In this document: piece after piece, positions 16,757-25,649 of the stretch
Layout of the letters: each line of letters opens with the position of its first letter
How positions within the stretch are numbered: the stretch's first letter is position 1
Origin: Promethearchaeota archaeon
Lineage (GTDB): Archaea > Asgardarchaeota > Lokiarchaeia > Helarchaeales > RDOG01
Assembly (NCBI GenBank): GCA_011365055.1
Contig: RDOG01000030.1
Span: 1 to 42,384 of the forward strand
Direction of reading: 5' to 3'
Length of the DNA: 42,384 nucleotides
Notes under the pieces: model-generated
The model's database searches: none
Told to the model about the DNA's origin: nothing
Seen by the model: only the letters and a program-made list of their open reading frames with translations
Translations under genes and position numbers: made by a program

Positions 16757-17022
16757 TATTATTTACACGTCCGTAAATCTATCTAACTGTTTAACTAATA
16801 AATAAAAGATTATTCTTAAAATTGTTATAAGCAAAGGTTTAGAAAAAAAATTATAAATATTTCCTTATTGAAATGATTGACAATATTAAGCTTTTAAATT
16901 TAAAAGATTATTCAATATAAGATTAAAATTTGTTATATTAAGCCTAAAATTATTATTTATTAAAAATTCTGAGAAAATTATAAAAAAAAAGTAATTATAT
17001 CCTAACCTGGTGAGTTGATTAT
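16757..17022. promoter_or_regulatory. Divergent intergenic region with TATA-like box and 16-bp palindrome
   Basis: The region lies between the GME-like gene (minus) and the FkbM gene (plus). A purine-rich run followed by TTATAAATAT (16851-16860) resembles an archaeal BRE-TATA pair. A perfect 16-bp palindrome, CTTTTAAATTTAAAAG, lies at 16891-16906, close to where a transcript from that box would start. GGTGAG at about 17010 precedes the FkbM ATG. The AT-rich background limits confidence; no gene is visible here. Confidence 0.3.
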
Positions 17023-17814
17023 ATGAATTTATTAAATGAAATCTCTCGATTCGTTTCAAGCAAGATACCTAGAAATAATACATTATACAATTTCTTTAAA
17101 TTTTATATTGAAAATTTTGACGGTGAAAATAATTCTAATATGGTTAATAATGGAGAATTACGTCTTTTAAAAAGAATTTTACCAAAATTGAAAGTTATAT
17201 TTGATATCGGAGCAAATATAGGAGATTGGACAAAAATAGCTCTAACAATAAAAAAGGATCTTAATATTTATTGTTTTGAACCAAGTAAAGCTACATTTAA
17301 TTCGTTAATTAAGAATAATTTCCCAGTAAATGTTAAATGTCATAATTTTGGATTCAGCTCAAGGAAAAGTGAGGAAGATCTTTACATTTTCGAAGAATGC
17401 TCCGGTTTAAATTCATTATATATAAGATACGGTTTAGAAGATGTATGGGGATTAAAACCACAAGTAAAAAAAGAAAAAATAATGGTTGATACTCTTGATA
17501 ATTATTGTGAAAATTTTGATATTAAAGAGATCGATTTTTTAAAAATTGATGTGGAAGGGCATGAGCTTGAAGTATTAAAGGGAGGGAGAAAAATCATTGA
17601 AGAATCGAGAGTTAAATTTATACAATTCGAGTATGGGGGTACTTTTATTGATGTTCGCATATTTTTAAAGGATATTTTTGATTTATTTAAAAATAAAAAT
17701 TATAGTTTCTTTAAAATTCATCCAAAATTCGTAGAACCTATAAATAAATATAGTCAGAAATTAGAAAATTTTAATTATCAAAATTGGTTAATAATGAGAA
17801 ATAGGTTAAAATGA
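17023..17814 (+). CDS. FkbM family methyltransferase
   Basis: A 263-residue class I SAM methyltransferase. VIFDIGANIGDWTKIA (58-73) is motif I of the SAM pocket, YCFEPSKATFN (83-93) carries the acidic motif II residue, and FLKIDVEGHELEVLKG (172-187) is the FkbM signature. The N-terminus (1-50) is variable. FkbM enzymes typically O-methylate sugars or polyketides, so this one probably caps or decorates a glycan residue. The ATG follows GGTGAG. It is probably expressed with the epimerase 47 bp downstream. Confidence 0.88.
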   Translation: MNLLNEISRFVSSKIPRNNTLYNFFKFYIENFDGENNSNMVNNGELRLLKRILPKLKVIFDIGANIGDWTKIALTIKKDLNIYCFEPSKATFNSLIKNNFPVNVKCHNFGFSSRKSEEDLYIFEECSGLNSLYIRYGLEDVWGLKPQVKKEKIMVDTLDNYCENFDIKEIDFLKIDVEGHELEVLKGGRKIIEESRVKFIQFEYGGTFIDVRIFLKDIFDLFKNKNYSFFKIHPKFVEPINKYSQKLENFNYQNWLIMRNRLK

Positions 17815-17861
17815 GATATATAAAATAATTTATAAGTTTATTAATAAACTAAATTAAGGTT

Positions 17862-18806
17862 TTGGTTAAAATTAAAATATTAATAACTGGCGGTGCAGGA
17901 TATATAGGATCACTCTTAAATACTGCACTATTAAAAAAAGGTTACAAAGTAAGAGTCCTTGATAATTTAATGTATGGTCAAATTACTCTTCTTGAACATT
18001 TTATTAATAAAAATTTTGAATTTATTAAAGGAGATATTAGAGATCAAGAAGTCGTTGAAAAAGCGCTAAAAGGTGTGGATCTTATAATTCATTTGGCGGC
18101 AATCGTTGGGGCTCCTGCTTGTCAGAAAGATAAAAAATTAGCTGAAGAAATAAATTTTCAAGGAACTGTCAATATAAATGATTCTCGGAAAGAATCACAA
18201 AAAATTATTTATGCATCAACAGGAAGCGTTTATGGCGCTTTAAATGAAATCTGCTCTGAAGAATCTATCACAAATCCTACTTCAATTTACGGAAAAACTA
18301 AATTAAAAGCTGAACAATATATAATACAAACAAAAAATGCAGTTTGTTATAGATTTGCAACAGCATTTGGTTTATCTCCACGGCTCAGATTAGATCTTTT
18401 ATTAAATTATTTTGTCTTTCAAGCTGTAAAAAATAAATATATTGTTTTATATGACAAAGATGTTAAACGAACATTCATTCATGTAAGTGATATTGTACGA
18501 TCATTCATTTTTGGAATAGAAAGATTTGATGAAATCAAGAATGAGGTATATAATATCGGATCAGAAAATTTAAACTTCACAAAAGAAGAAATAGTAATGG
18601 AAATAAGAAAGAATCTAAATTTTGAACTATATTATGCTGATAAAGGGCTTCCTGATCCTGATCAAAGAAATTATGAAGTTTCATATAAAAAAATTGGCCA
18701 AAAAGGATTTGAAACAAAAATTTTTCTTGAGGAAGGTATATGTGAACTCATTAAAGGATTTCAGATATTAAAAATAAACAATCCATATTCAAATATTAAT
18801 GAATAA
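17862..18806 (+). CDS. NAD-dependent epimerase/dehydratase (extended SDR)
   Basis: A 314-residue nucleotide-sugar SDR. It has GGAGYIG (10-16) for NAD binding, GDIRD (57-61), HLAAIVGAPAC (77-87), ASTGSVYG (118-125) and YGKTK (143-147) with the catalytic Tyr143/Lys147. RTFIHVSDIVRSF follows in the C-terminal substrate domain. The segment between residues 101 and 116 is a couple of residues shorter than usual. Which sugar it converts (4-epimerase, dehydratase or reductase) cannot be told from sequence. The start is TTG with AAGG upstream, and no competing ATG lies nearby. It follows the FkbM gene by 47 bp. Confidence 0.85.
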   Translation: MVKIKILITGGAGYIGSLLNTALLKKGYKVRVLDNLMYGQITLLEHFINKNFEFIKGDIRDQEVVEKALKGVDLIIHLAAIVGAPACQKDKKLAEEINFQGTVNINDSRKESQKIIYASTGSVYGALNEICSEESITNPTSIYGKTKLKAEQYIIQTKNAVCYRFATAFGLSPRLRLDLLLNYFVFQAVKNKYIVLYDKDVKRTFIHVSDIVRSFIFGIERFDEIKNEVYNIGSENLNFTKEEIVMEIRKNLNFELYYADKGLPDPDQRNYEVSYKKIGQKGFETKIFLEEGICELIKGFQILKINNPYSNINE

Positions 18807-18837
18807 ATTTCTTTTTTATTTCTAATTAAAAAAGTTC

Positions 18838-18954
18838 TTGCTTGTAACCGATTCCGATAGGAATTTAAAGGTTAAGGAGATAGAAGGTTTAATTCATAAA
18901 AATTTCAACTACTTAAATAAATACACAAAATCATTTCTAAAGCAAAAATTATAG
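18838..18954 (+). CDS. Small ORF or gene remnant, unknown
   Basis: A 38-codon open frame starts at TTG (18838) and ends at TAG (18952-18954) in the gap between the epimerase and the flippase. Its translation has a protein-like mix (LVTDSDRNLKVKEIEGLI, then HKNFNYLNKYTK) and the DNA is less AT-rich than the surrounding spacer. No Shine-Dalgarno is evident. It could be the C-terminal remnant of a deleted gene or a small protein. I recognise no family. Confidence 0.22.
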   Translation: MLVTDSDRNLKVKEIEGLIHKNFNYLNKYTKSFLKQKL

Positions 18955-18965
18955 GATAATTTGAA

Positions 18966-20495
18966 ATGGATCCTCAGAATGATAACAATTCAAATGAAAA
19001 AGGTTTTATAATTAAATCAACTTTAACTTTTTCCTTAACAAATATTATTTTATTTGCAATAGGTCTTTGTTCATTATGGGTTTCAGGGACATTTATTAGT
19101 TCATATGATATGGGAATTATAAGTATTTTAACTATTTTTTATTCAATGGCAGAATTAATGACTCTTAGCTTGAATGTTGGAGTTCAACGATATTTAAGCT
19201 TCCATCTTGGAGAAAATGACAAAGAAAAAGCTCAATCTATTATTAATCTAGCATTTTTGTTCTTAATTTTTTATTTAATTGGTAGCAATACAATCATTCC
19301 TATCGTGATGATTTTGGTTTTAAATATTCTCTCGATATCTGTTGATTTTTTTATTATATTAGTTATTTTATCAGCAGTTAATTTTTATCAATTATTTACT
19401 TATTTCAATTCTCTTTTATCAACTTATAAACAATATAATAAAGTCGCAATTATCTCATTTATTAGTTCAATTACAGGAATATTGATATCTTTATTTTTTA
19501 TAATTCAAGGTTTTAGTATTATCGGATTTATTATTCGATATGTTATTTCAAATTTAGTAGGTTTCGTTTTATTCGTTTCTATAATGCATAAACTGAAACT
19601 TTCTTTCTATATTAAATCTAAAAAATTTTATGAATTGAAGAAAATATTTAATTTTTCTTTTCCACACTTCATAAATGTATTTTTTATTAATATGATTTTG
19701 TATTTTTTCGTAAAAACCATGATTGCAAGCTTTTTAGGATTAAATACTTTGGGTTATTATGAATTTAGTTATAATATATTTAATATATTTAATACCATAA
19801 TGTTGGGATTCAATAATATCATTTTAATACATTTAACGCACGAATATGGCGAACGAGGTATTGATGGAATCAAAGCTAATTTAAGTTGGATAACTAGAGT
19901 CATATCTTTTATAGTATTTCCTTTATTATATTTTATTTTAATTTTTAGCTATCCATTTCTTTTTTTTATCATCCCAAAATACTTACCTTCAGTAATGTTT
20001 TTAAATTGGTTAGTCATATCTGGAGTCATACCATTAATTTACTATGCATTTACTGGCGTACTTTTTGCTCTTGGAAAGAATTGGCAGATTTTGATTTCAA
20101 ATACAATTTCATATATGGGTTTAACTATTCTATATGTTTTTTTACCATATTTAGGAGTGATTGGAGTAATAATTGGGGATTATACTTTACGTATATCTTA
20201 TACGATAATTATTTTATTGTTTTGTACAAAATATGTTGAAATCAGAGAACATGTTATTATTCCGATAAAATTCTTTGTAAAAACTCTTCCAATTGCTATT
20301 ATTGGGACTATATTTAGCTTAATCTTCCCACAAATTTATTTTATTCCTTTTAATATATTAATATTTTTGGGATTATTTATTGTTATAGTCAGATATGGAA
20401 AATTAATCTCTGTATGGGAGATCGATAAAGGTTTTTCATTTTTACCTGAAAAATTATTAAAAATTATCAAGAAGATATTTATCAAAGAAATTTAA
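18966..20495 (+). CDS. Polysaccharide flippase (MOP superfamily, Wzx-like)
   Basis: A 509-residue multi-spanning protein with about 12-14 TM helices and a short hydrophilic N-terminus (about residues 1-15). Family-like features are the Tyr-Asp-Met-Gly-Ile turn after TM1 (around residue 45), LNVGVQRYLSFHLGEND (63-79) after TM2, and the cytoplasmic loop beginning KSKKFYELKKIFNFSFPH. It should translocate a lipid-linked oligosaccharide. It is clearly divergent in sequence from the flippases at 181-1722 and 34680-36230, so it is not a recent duplicate. The ATG at 18966 has no strong Shine-Dalgarno. A GT4 gene follows 236 bp later. Confidence 0.87.
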   Translation: MDPQNDNNSNEKGFIIKSTLTFSLTNIILFAIGLCSLWVSGTFISSYDMGIISILTIFYSMAELMTLSLNVGVQRYLSFHLGENDKEKAQSIINLAFLFLIFYLIGSNTIIPIVMILVLNILSISVDFFIILVILSAVNFYQLFTYFNSLLSTYKQYNKVAIISFISSITGILISLFFIIQGFSIIGFIIRYVISNLVGFVLFVSIMHKLKLSFYIKSKKFYELKKIFNFSFPHFINVFFINMILYFFVKTMIASFLGLNTLGYYEFSYNIFNIFNTIMLGFNNIILIHLTHEYGERGIDGIKANLSWITRVISFIVFPLLYFILIFSYPFLFFIIPKYLPSVMFLNWLVISGVIPLIYYAFTGVLFALGKNWQILISNTISYMGLTILYVFLPYLGVIGVIIGDYTLRISYTIIILLFCTKYVEIREHVIIPIKFFVKTLPIAIIGTIFSLIFPQIYFIPFNILIFLGLFIVIVRYGKLISVWEIDKGFSFLPEKLLKIIKKIFIKEI

Positions 20496-20652
20496 ATTTT
20501 GTTTACAATAAATATTCAGGGAATTAATTTCATTTTTCATTAGGTTTTAATTTGATAATATTAAAATTATGATTTTATTAAAGCGGAAATAGATTTTATA
20601 AAAATCAAAATTGTCAATTTAAACCTATTTGATATTTATAGATTTGAATCAA

Positions 20653-20698
20653 AGAATTTATAAAAAGATGATTTAAGAATTTATCGTAAAGATATTTT
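20653..20698 (+). repeat. Two-copy imperfect 23-bp tandem repeat upstream of a GT4 gene
   Basis: AGAATTTATAAAAAGATG at 20653 onward is repeated directly at 20676 (AGAATTTATCGTAAAGAT). The two 23-bp units match at about 18 positions, and a weaker third partial copy starts at 20699. It lies within 80 bp of the start at 20732 and so could be a regulator-binding repeat; in AT-rich DNA it could also be slippage. Confidence 0.35.
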
Positions 20699-20731
20699 AG
20701 AGATTTATTAGTAAAAAATGAGTGGAATTAA

Positions 20732-21850
20732 ATGAAAATTTTATTTATCGGATATTCTAGCAGTATCCATGTTCAAAGATATGTTAATTATTTTAAAAAT
20801 AAAGGCCATGATATAGCTCTTTTTTCATTCGAACGTAATTATGATCGAAATAATTATGGATTCAAGATGTTCCAACCCTTTATACCAATTTTTAATATTG
20901 GTTTTCCATTCATTAAAAAATTGATTACCTCATTCTTAATTAAATATTATATTAAAAAATTTAAACCGGATATCATTCATGCTTATGATCTAAAATTATA
21001 TGGTAATGCTGCAGCACTTTGTAGAGAAAGACCATTATTACTTTCTTTAGTTGGCTCTGATATATTAATTCACTCCCAGAGACCGTTAACAAAAATATTC
21101 TGCAAACATTCTGTTAATTTTGCTGATTATATGATCGCTTCTTCAAAAGATATTAAAAAAACCGCATTATTATTAAATCCTAATTCAAAAAAAATTTCTG
21201 TAAATTATATAGGAATAAATTTTGATGATTATTTACCTGAATCTGTCGATAAAAATGAATTAAGAAAGGAATTAGGACTGATTGAAGATTCAATAATTAT
21301 ATTGTGTACTAGAGGTTTTGGAATTATATATGGACAAATTTACCAAATTTGGGCATTAAGAGAGATTGTAAAGAAGCATCCAAATATTCAATATGTATTT
21401 GCTGGTGAAGGTGAGACATTAGAAATTATAAAAAAACAAGTAATAAAATTCAAATTAGAAAAAAATGTGAAATTTGTAGGATGGCTTTCAAAAAAAAACC
21501 TGGCAAAATATCTTCGAGCTGCAGATATTTATGTTTCAACCACTTTATCTGATGCAATTAGCTTAAGCACAATGGAAGCTATGTATAATAAATTACCTGT
21601 TGTTGTATTCAATGTTGGTGGAGTTCAAGAATGGATTGAAAATAATAAAAATGGATTTTTGATCAAGAAAAAAGATGTCAAACAATTATCAAGAATTTTA
21701 TTAAATCTAATAGAAGATGAAAAATTACGTTTAAGAGTGGGAATACAAGCGAAAAAAATAGTTGAATTAAAGGGAAATTTCAAAAAAAATACTGATAAAA
21801 TAGAACAAATTTACTTTAAATTATTCAATCACGTTAAAAAATATCGATAA
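20732..21850 (+). CDS. Glycosyltransferase family 4 (GT-B)
   Basis: A 372-residue GT-B enzyme. The N-terminal domain starts MKILFIGYSSSIHVQRYVNY (1-20), the acceptor-side loop in these families, and contains DIIHAYDLKLYG (80-91) and LVGSDILIHS (106-115). The donor domain has VFAGEGETLEII (222-233), VGWLSKKNLAKYLRAADIY (249-267) and the EX7E-region variant TLSDAISLSTMEAM (271-284), with E282 as the conserved donor-binding Glu; the upstream Glu is replaced by Ala/Ser. GGVQEWIENNKNGFL follows. It is cytosolic, with donor and acceptor unknown. It stands downstream of a flippase and is convergent with the GT-C-like gene 10 bp away. Confidence 0.88.
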   Translation: MKILFIGYSSSIHVQRYVNYFKNKGHDIALFSFERNYDRNNYGFKMFQPFIPIFNIGFPFIKKLITSFLIKYYIKKFKPDIIHAYDLKLYGNAAALCRERPLLLSLVGSDILIHSQRPLTKIFCKHSVNFADYMIASSKDIKKTALLLNPNSKKISVNYIGINFDDYLPESVDKNELRKELGLIEDSIIILCTRGFGIIYGQIYQIWALREIVKKHPNIQYVFAGEGETLEIIKKQVIKFKLEKNVKFVGWLSKKNLAKYLRAADIYVSTTLSDAISLSTMEAMYNKLPVVVFNVGGVQEWIENNKNGFLIKKKDVKQLSRILLNLIEDEKLRLRVGIQAKKIVELKGNFKKNTDKIEQIYFKLFNHVKKYR

Positions 21851-21860
21851 TTTATTAATT

Positions 21861-24290
21861 CTATAAAATATTAATAATATATGCCATAGAATTACCATTA
21901 TCAAATATTTTATCGTAAATACTGTGATTATTGTAGAAGTTGAAATCCTCTTGAGTTAGAATACGAGATGGGATGACATTATCTCGAACTGCAGCATCAA
22001 GTGGACCAATAGATATGTAGCTATTTGAAATAGGTACTAAAATTTTGGATATTTTTAAACCTGTATTATTCGCAATTTCTTTAATATAATTTAATAAATA
22101 GTTTAAATTTTCTGGATATACTGCTAATTTATAACCATCAGATGTATTAACATCTCCTATAATTTTTAGATCCGATTCTCTATCCCAAAATATACCAATT
22201 GTTAGGTAATCCATTCTAAAATCAGATAGAACGTAATTACTCCTATTATAATGATTTCCAAGAGTCTGGTACATGCAATAATCAGAGTATGATGTCGTTC
22301 CAATACCATATAAATGAGCATTTCTTATTATTAATGGAAATGGAAGAGCTATTAGTAAAATTGAAATAAAAATTACATATTTTTGCTTCATGTTTTTAAA
22401 TCTCTCAACCAGAAAAAACATTCCTACTCCTGTTACTACCGTTATAAAATCAAATCCAAAACTTAGAACGCGTCCTCCAAATATAATGTCCTGTAAAAAG
22501 ATTATCATAGTACCGATAAAAGCGATGCTTATCCCCCAAGCTAATATATTATAATTTCTAATACCCTTTGCGGTAAAAATTATTGAAACACCTAGGATAG
22601 TAAAAAAAATTGGGATTATAAATACTATAAAATTTAAAATATATATAAAAATAGGTAATTGTTGAAAATATTCATTTTTTAATGGCACGAAATACCAAAA
22701 AAACGGATTGGTAACTATTAAAACGATTGCTAAAATAATTAAAATCGTTTTAACTGAAAATTTTAACTCATATTTAAAAAAATGCGTTAGTTCATACTTT
22801 TTAGCAAATAGATAAGCAACAGATAAGAATCCAACAATTAACAATAAAATAATACCAAAATTAATAATTTTTTGATAATCGATAATAAAAGTCGTTGATA
22901 ATATAGATGTGTTCAAAGGATTTAGATTATATCCCATCGTTATTTGGAACATAGAAAAAAATAAATCCTTATAATATAATAAAGACCAAAAAAGGAAGAA
23001 CAAAATACAAATTAATCCTGAAATAATCATATATTTATTAATTTTTTTAGCAAAAAATAATGTTATTGCGATAAAAACTATGATTCCTATTAATACCAAA
23101 GCGGAAATGATGTGTGAAAAAAGTATAAGAATGAAAGACGAAATTAATAATACGGAATTATAAATATCACCTTTTTCTTGTAATAAGAATAAAAAAATTA
23201 GAGAAAATGGAATGAAAACATGCCCTAGAAATTGAGGCCAAATTAAAGACGTATATAAAATAATAAATGGATTAATGATAGAGTAGGATAATCCAATCGC
23301 CATGACTATTTTTAATCTTTTTGTGAATTTTAAAGTCAGTGTTGATATAAATAAGATTCCGCCTATTCCAATGAACAGAGTAAAAAGTTGTAAAGCATTA
23401 ATGAGTCCTAATCCCGTTACTAATTTGAAAGCTGTTAATGATACATACCAAATGGGAAGGTAAAAATTATAAATTGAATAATAATCAAACGAAAAATAAT
23501 TATTATTTAAAATATCCCTTACCACTGCATAATGAATCCATGGATCTGAAGAGCTATTTAAAAGAGGTGTTTGAAATACATTCCAAGATTTTATTAATAA
23601 ATAAATAATTATCGTTAAAATAAAAATTAAAAGGAAATATTTATAACTTTTAAAAACTTTTATTAAATTCAAACCCGAATTATTATATCTCTCTAGATTT
23701 TTATATTTAAGCAAAAAATATATTCCAATTAAAGCTATATTTAATATTGCATATGAAATATTGACTATCTCTCCAATATAGCTAAATATCCAATTATAAA
23801 GTAAAAAATAGAAACTTGTTATCATAAAACTTAAACCAAAAATAGTAGAACATCTTTCTAACTTGTTTAACTTTTTATTAATCAAGAAGATCTGATGTAT
23901 TAAAAAACCTGGAACCAAGTATGAATTAATTAAACCAATAAACATTTTTATATAAATAAAAAAGAGAATTTCTATTGAAAAAAAGGAAAAAATTAAAAAA
24001 AATATTGAGTTTAATAAAATTAAAATCACATCTAAATATCTAAATCTAATGAAATTTTCAAATTTATTGCTAAAAAAATCTTTTATTTTTAAGGATTTTT
24101 GGGAATTTTCTCTTATTTTCTTTTTAAAAGAAAATTTTTCGTTACTTTTCAAGTATTTGTATATAAATGATTCTTGAATATCAAATTTCTCTTTAAATTT
24201 ATTAATGACCTCCCTAACTGTTATGGAATTATTTGATTCCATCAATTCGTTCATATAATTATTTAATTTTTCCTTTTCAATTGAAGTCAT
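21861..24290 (-). CDS. GT-C-like polytopic membrane glycosyltransferase with N-terminal soluble extension
   Basis: An 809-residue protein with roughly 75 hydrophilic N-terminal residues, then many TM helices and a soluble C-terminal domain (about 690-809). After the fourth or fifth helix, SSSDPWIHYAVVRDILNNNY (246-265) resembles the first-external-loop acidic motif (DPW) of GT-C enzymes such as STT3/AglB and PMT. These take sugar from polyprenyl-phosphate donors outside the membrane. No WWDxG motif is seen, so it is not a standard oligosaccharyltransferase. The N-terminal stretch ITVREVINKFKEKFDIQESF (23-42) looks like a small helical, perhaps winged-helix-like, module, unusual for GT-C. Likely donors are the products of the DPM-like enzymes at 5799-7932. 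It lies 25 bp downstream of a GT4 gene on the same strand. Confidence 0.65.
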   Translation of the reverse strand: MTSIEKEKLNNYMNELMESNNSITVREVINKFKEKFDIQESFIYKYLKSNEKFSFKKKIRENSQKSLKIKDFFSNKFENFIRFRYLDVILILLNSIFFLIFSFFSIEILFFIYIKMFIGLINSYLVPGFLIHQIFLINKKLNKLERCSTIFGLSFMITSFYFLLYNWIFSYIGEIVNISYAILNIALIGIYFLLKYKNLERYNNSGLNLIKVFKSYKYFLLIFILTIIIYLLIKSWNVFQTPLLNSSSDPWIHYAVVRDILNNNYFSFDYYSIYNFYLPIWYVSLTAFKLVTGLGLINALQLFTLFIGIGGILFISTLTLKFTKRLKIVMAIGLSYSIINPFIILYTSLIWPQFLGHVFIPFSLIFLFLLQEKGDIYNSVLLISSFILILFSHIISALVLIGIIVFIAITLFFAKKINKYMIISGLICILFFLFWSLLYYKDLFFSMFQITMGYNLNPLNTSILSTTFIIDYQKIINFGIILLLIVGFLSVAYLFAKKYELTHFFKYELKFSVKTILIILAIVLIVTNPFFWYFVPLKNEYFQQLPIFIYILNFIVFIIPIFFTILGVSIIFTAKGIRNYNILAWGISIAFIGTMIIFLQDIIFGGRVLSFGFDFITVVTGVGMFFLVERFKNMKQKYVIFISILLIALPFPLIIRNAHLYGIGTTSYSDYCMYQTLGNHYNRSNYVLSDFRMDYLTIGIFWDRESDLKIIGDVNTSDGYKLAVYPENLNYLLNYIKEIANNTGLKISKILVPISNSYISIGPLDAAVRDNVIPSRILTQEDFNFYNNHSIYDKIFDNGNSMAYIINIL

Positions 24291-24315
24291 TTAAATCGCA
24301 TGAGTTTTTTAAATT

Positions 24316-25500
24316 TTAAAGTTTTTCATATTCTTGTAGAAATTTAATACTTTGAGATTCCCAATTGTAGATTTCTTTAGCAGCTTTTACTCCAAATTCT
24401 CCCATCTTCTTTCTAGCATCAGGATCTTTATATAAAGTAATAATTTTTTCAGCAATATCATTTGGATCCTCTGGATTTACAGTCATTCCACATTTAATTT
24501 CATCAATTAAATATTTAAGAGTACCAAAATTTGAAACCAAAAGAGGTCGTCCTAGATAAATAGACTCAAAAAATCTGTTAGGATTTCCGATATGACACAC
24601 TTCTAATTTTGGAGAATTTAAGATACATTGAAGATCTGTCGCAGATACATAATTAGGAATAATCTCATAAGGTACATAATCAAGAAATTTTATATTTTCC
24701 AATTTTTTGATTTTTACTATATTTTGTAGTTTATTTTTTAATAATCCTCTTCCAATAATCAAAAATTGAATATCATAATTTGTTTTTGAAATGATTTCAG
24801 CAGATTTTATAAGCTCTTCTAATCCTCTATAATAAGTTAAAGTACCATAAAATCCCACAACAAATTTATCTTCAATATTCAAGTTCTTTCTAATTTCTTT
24901 TACTGAATTAGCATTTGCTTCCCAACCCGTCATAATAGGACAATTCATAGTATCAACGACGTTATTTACTCCTTTATATAAAAGATATTTTTTTATTAAG
25001 TGGTTTACTGTAATATTAAGATCTGAAAATCGTGCCAATCTAAATTCAAATAAATACACGATGTACGGTATAATTTTAGGAACATTGATAGTTTTTAACA
25101 TTTCTCCATATAATTCTGCTGCATCATATACCAATTTCTTCTTTCTTAATTTTTTATTAATTATACCAATAGGTAGAACATCAAAATTATAACAATGAAT
25201 TATATCAAATTTTAATTTGATCGAATATATTAAAGCTTTAATCAAAAAATAAACAAAATATAAGAACATAAAAAGAATATTTGTGCTCCTTTGCTTAATT
25301 GAAATATTGATTATTTTATAATTATTTGTTTTTATATATTTTTTTTCTTCTCCGGTTCTATCCCACGCAATAATAGATACATCATAACCTTTATTACTTA
25401 AAGATTCTGCTGTTTTTCTAAGTCGAGGTGCCATGGATAAATTACATGAAACTAATGCGCAAATTCTCTTATTCTTACGAATAAATTTATTTCTATTCAT
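24316..25500 (-). CDS. Glycosyltransferase family 4 (GT-B)
   Basis: A 394-residue GT-B enzyme. The acceptor domain has CNLSMAPRLRKTAESLSNKG (19-38), FDIIHCYNFDVLPIG (98-112) and VYDAAELYGEM (124-134). The donor domain has VVGFYGTLTYYRGLEELI, IIGRGLLKNKL and HIGNPNRFFESIYLGRPLLV, where the family's conserved Glu sits in FFES. This last motif (PNRFFES) matches GT4 enzymes that act on surface glycans. A hydrophobic patch at about 75-95 may associate with the membrane. ATG start. It is probably co-transcribed with the GT-C-like gene 25 bp downstream and divergent from the WecB-like gene. Confidence 0.88.
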   Translation of the reverse strand: MNRNKFIRKNKRICALVSCNLSMAPRLRKTAESLSNKGYDVSIIAWDRTGEEKKYIKTNNYKIINISIKQRSTNILFMFLYFVYFLIKALIYSIKLKFDIIHCYNFDVLPIGIINKKLRKKKLVYDAAELYGEMLKTINVPKIIPYIVYLFEFRLARFSDLNITVNHLIKKYLLYKGVNNVVDTMNCPIMTGWEANANSVKEIRKNLNIEDKFVVGFYGTLTYYRGLEELIKSAEIISKTNYDIQFLIIGRGLLKNKLQNIVKIKKLENIKFLDYVPYEIIPNYVSATDLQCILNSPKLEVCHIGNPNRFFESIYLGRPLLVSNFGTLKYLIDEIKCGMTVNPEDPNDIAEKIITLYKDPDARKKMGEFGVKAAKEIYNWESQSIKFLQEYEKL

Positions 25501-25649
25501 CTTTAAATCATTATAATCGTAATTTATATATTCATCTATGTTCCATTATTTACAAATTATGGATCGACTAATGAAAACTAATTATAGGTAAAATTTTTAA
25601 TGTTTTCTTCTATTGATTTTATAAATTCTGAAAGCATTGGAGAAAAGAT

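Noticed and set aside
20006..20239. 77-codon ORF in another frame of the second flippase
   Set aside because: It overlaps a complete gene on the same strand and has no start signal or recognisable domain.
20653..20720. CRISPR array
   Set aside because: Repeats are tandem without spacers, imperfect and only two to three in number.
21861..24290. Oligosaccharyltransferase AglB/STT3
   Set aside because: The DPW loop recalls STT3, but no WWDxG motif is found, and the C-terminal domain does not match.
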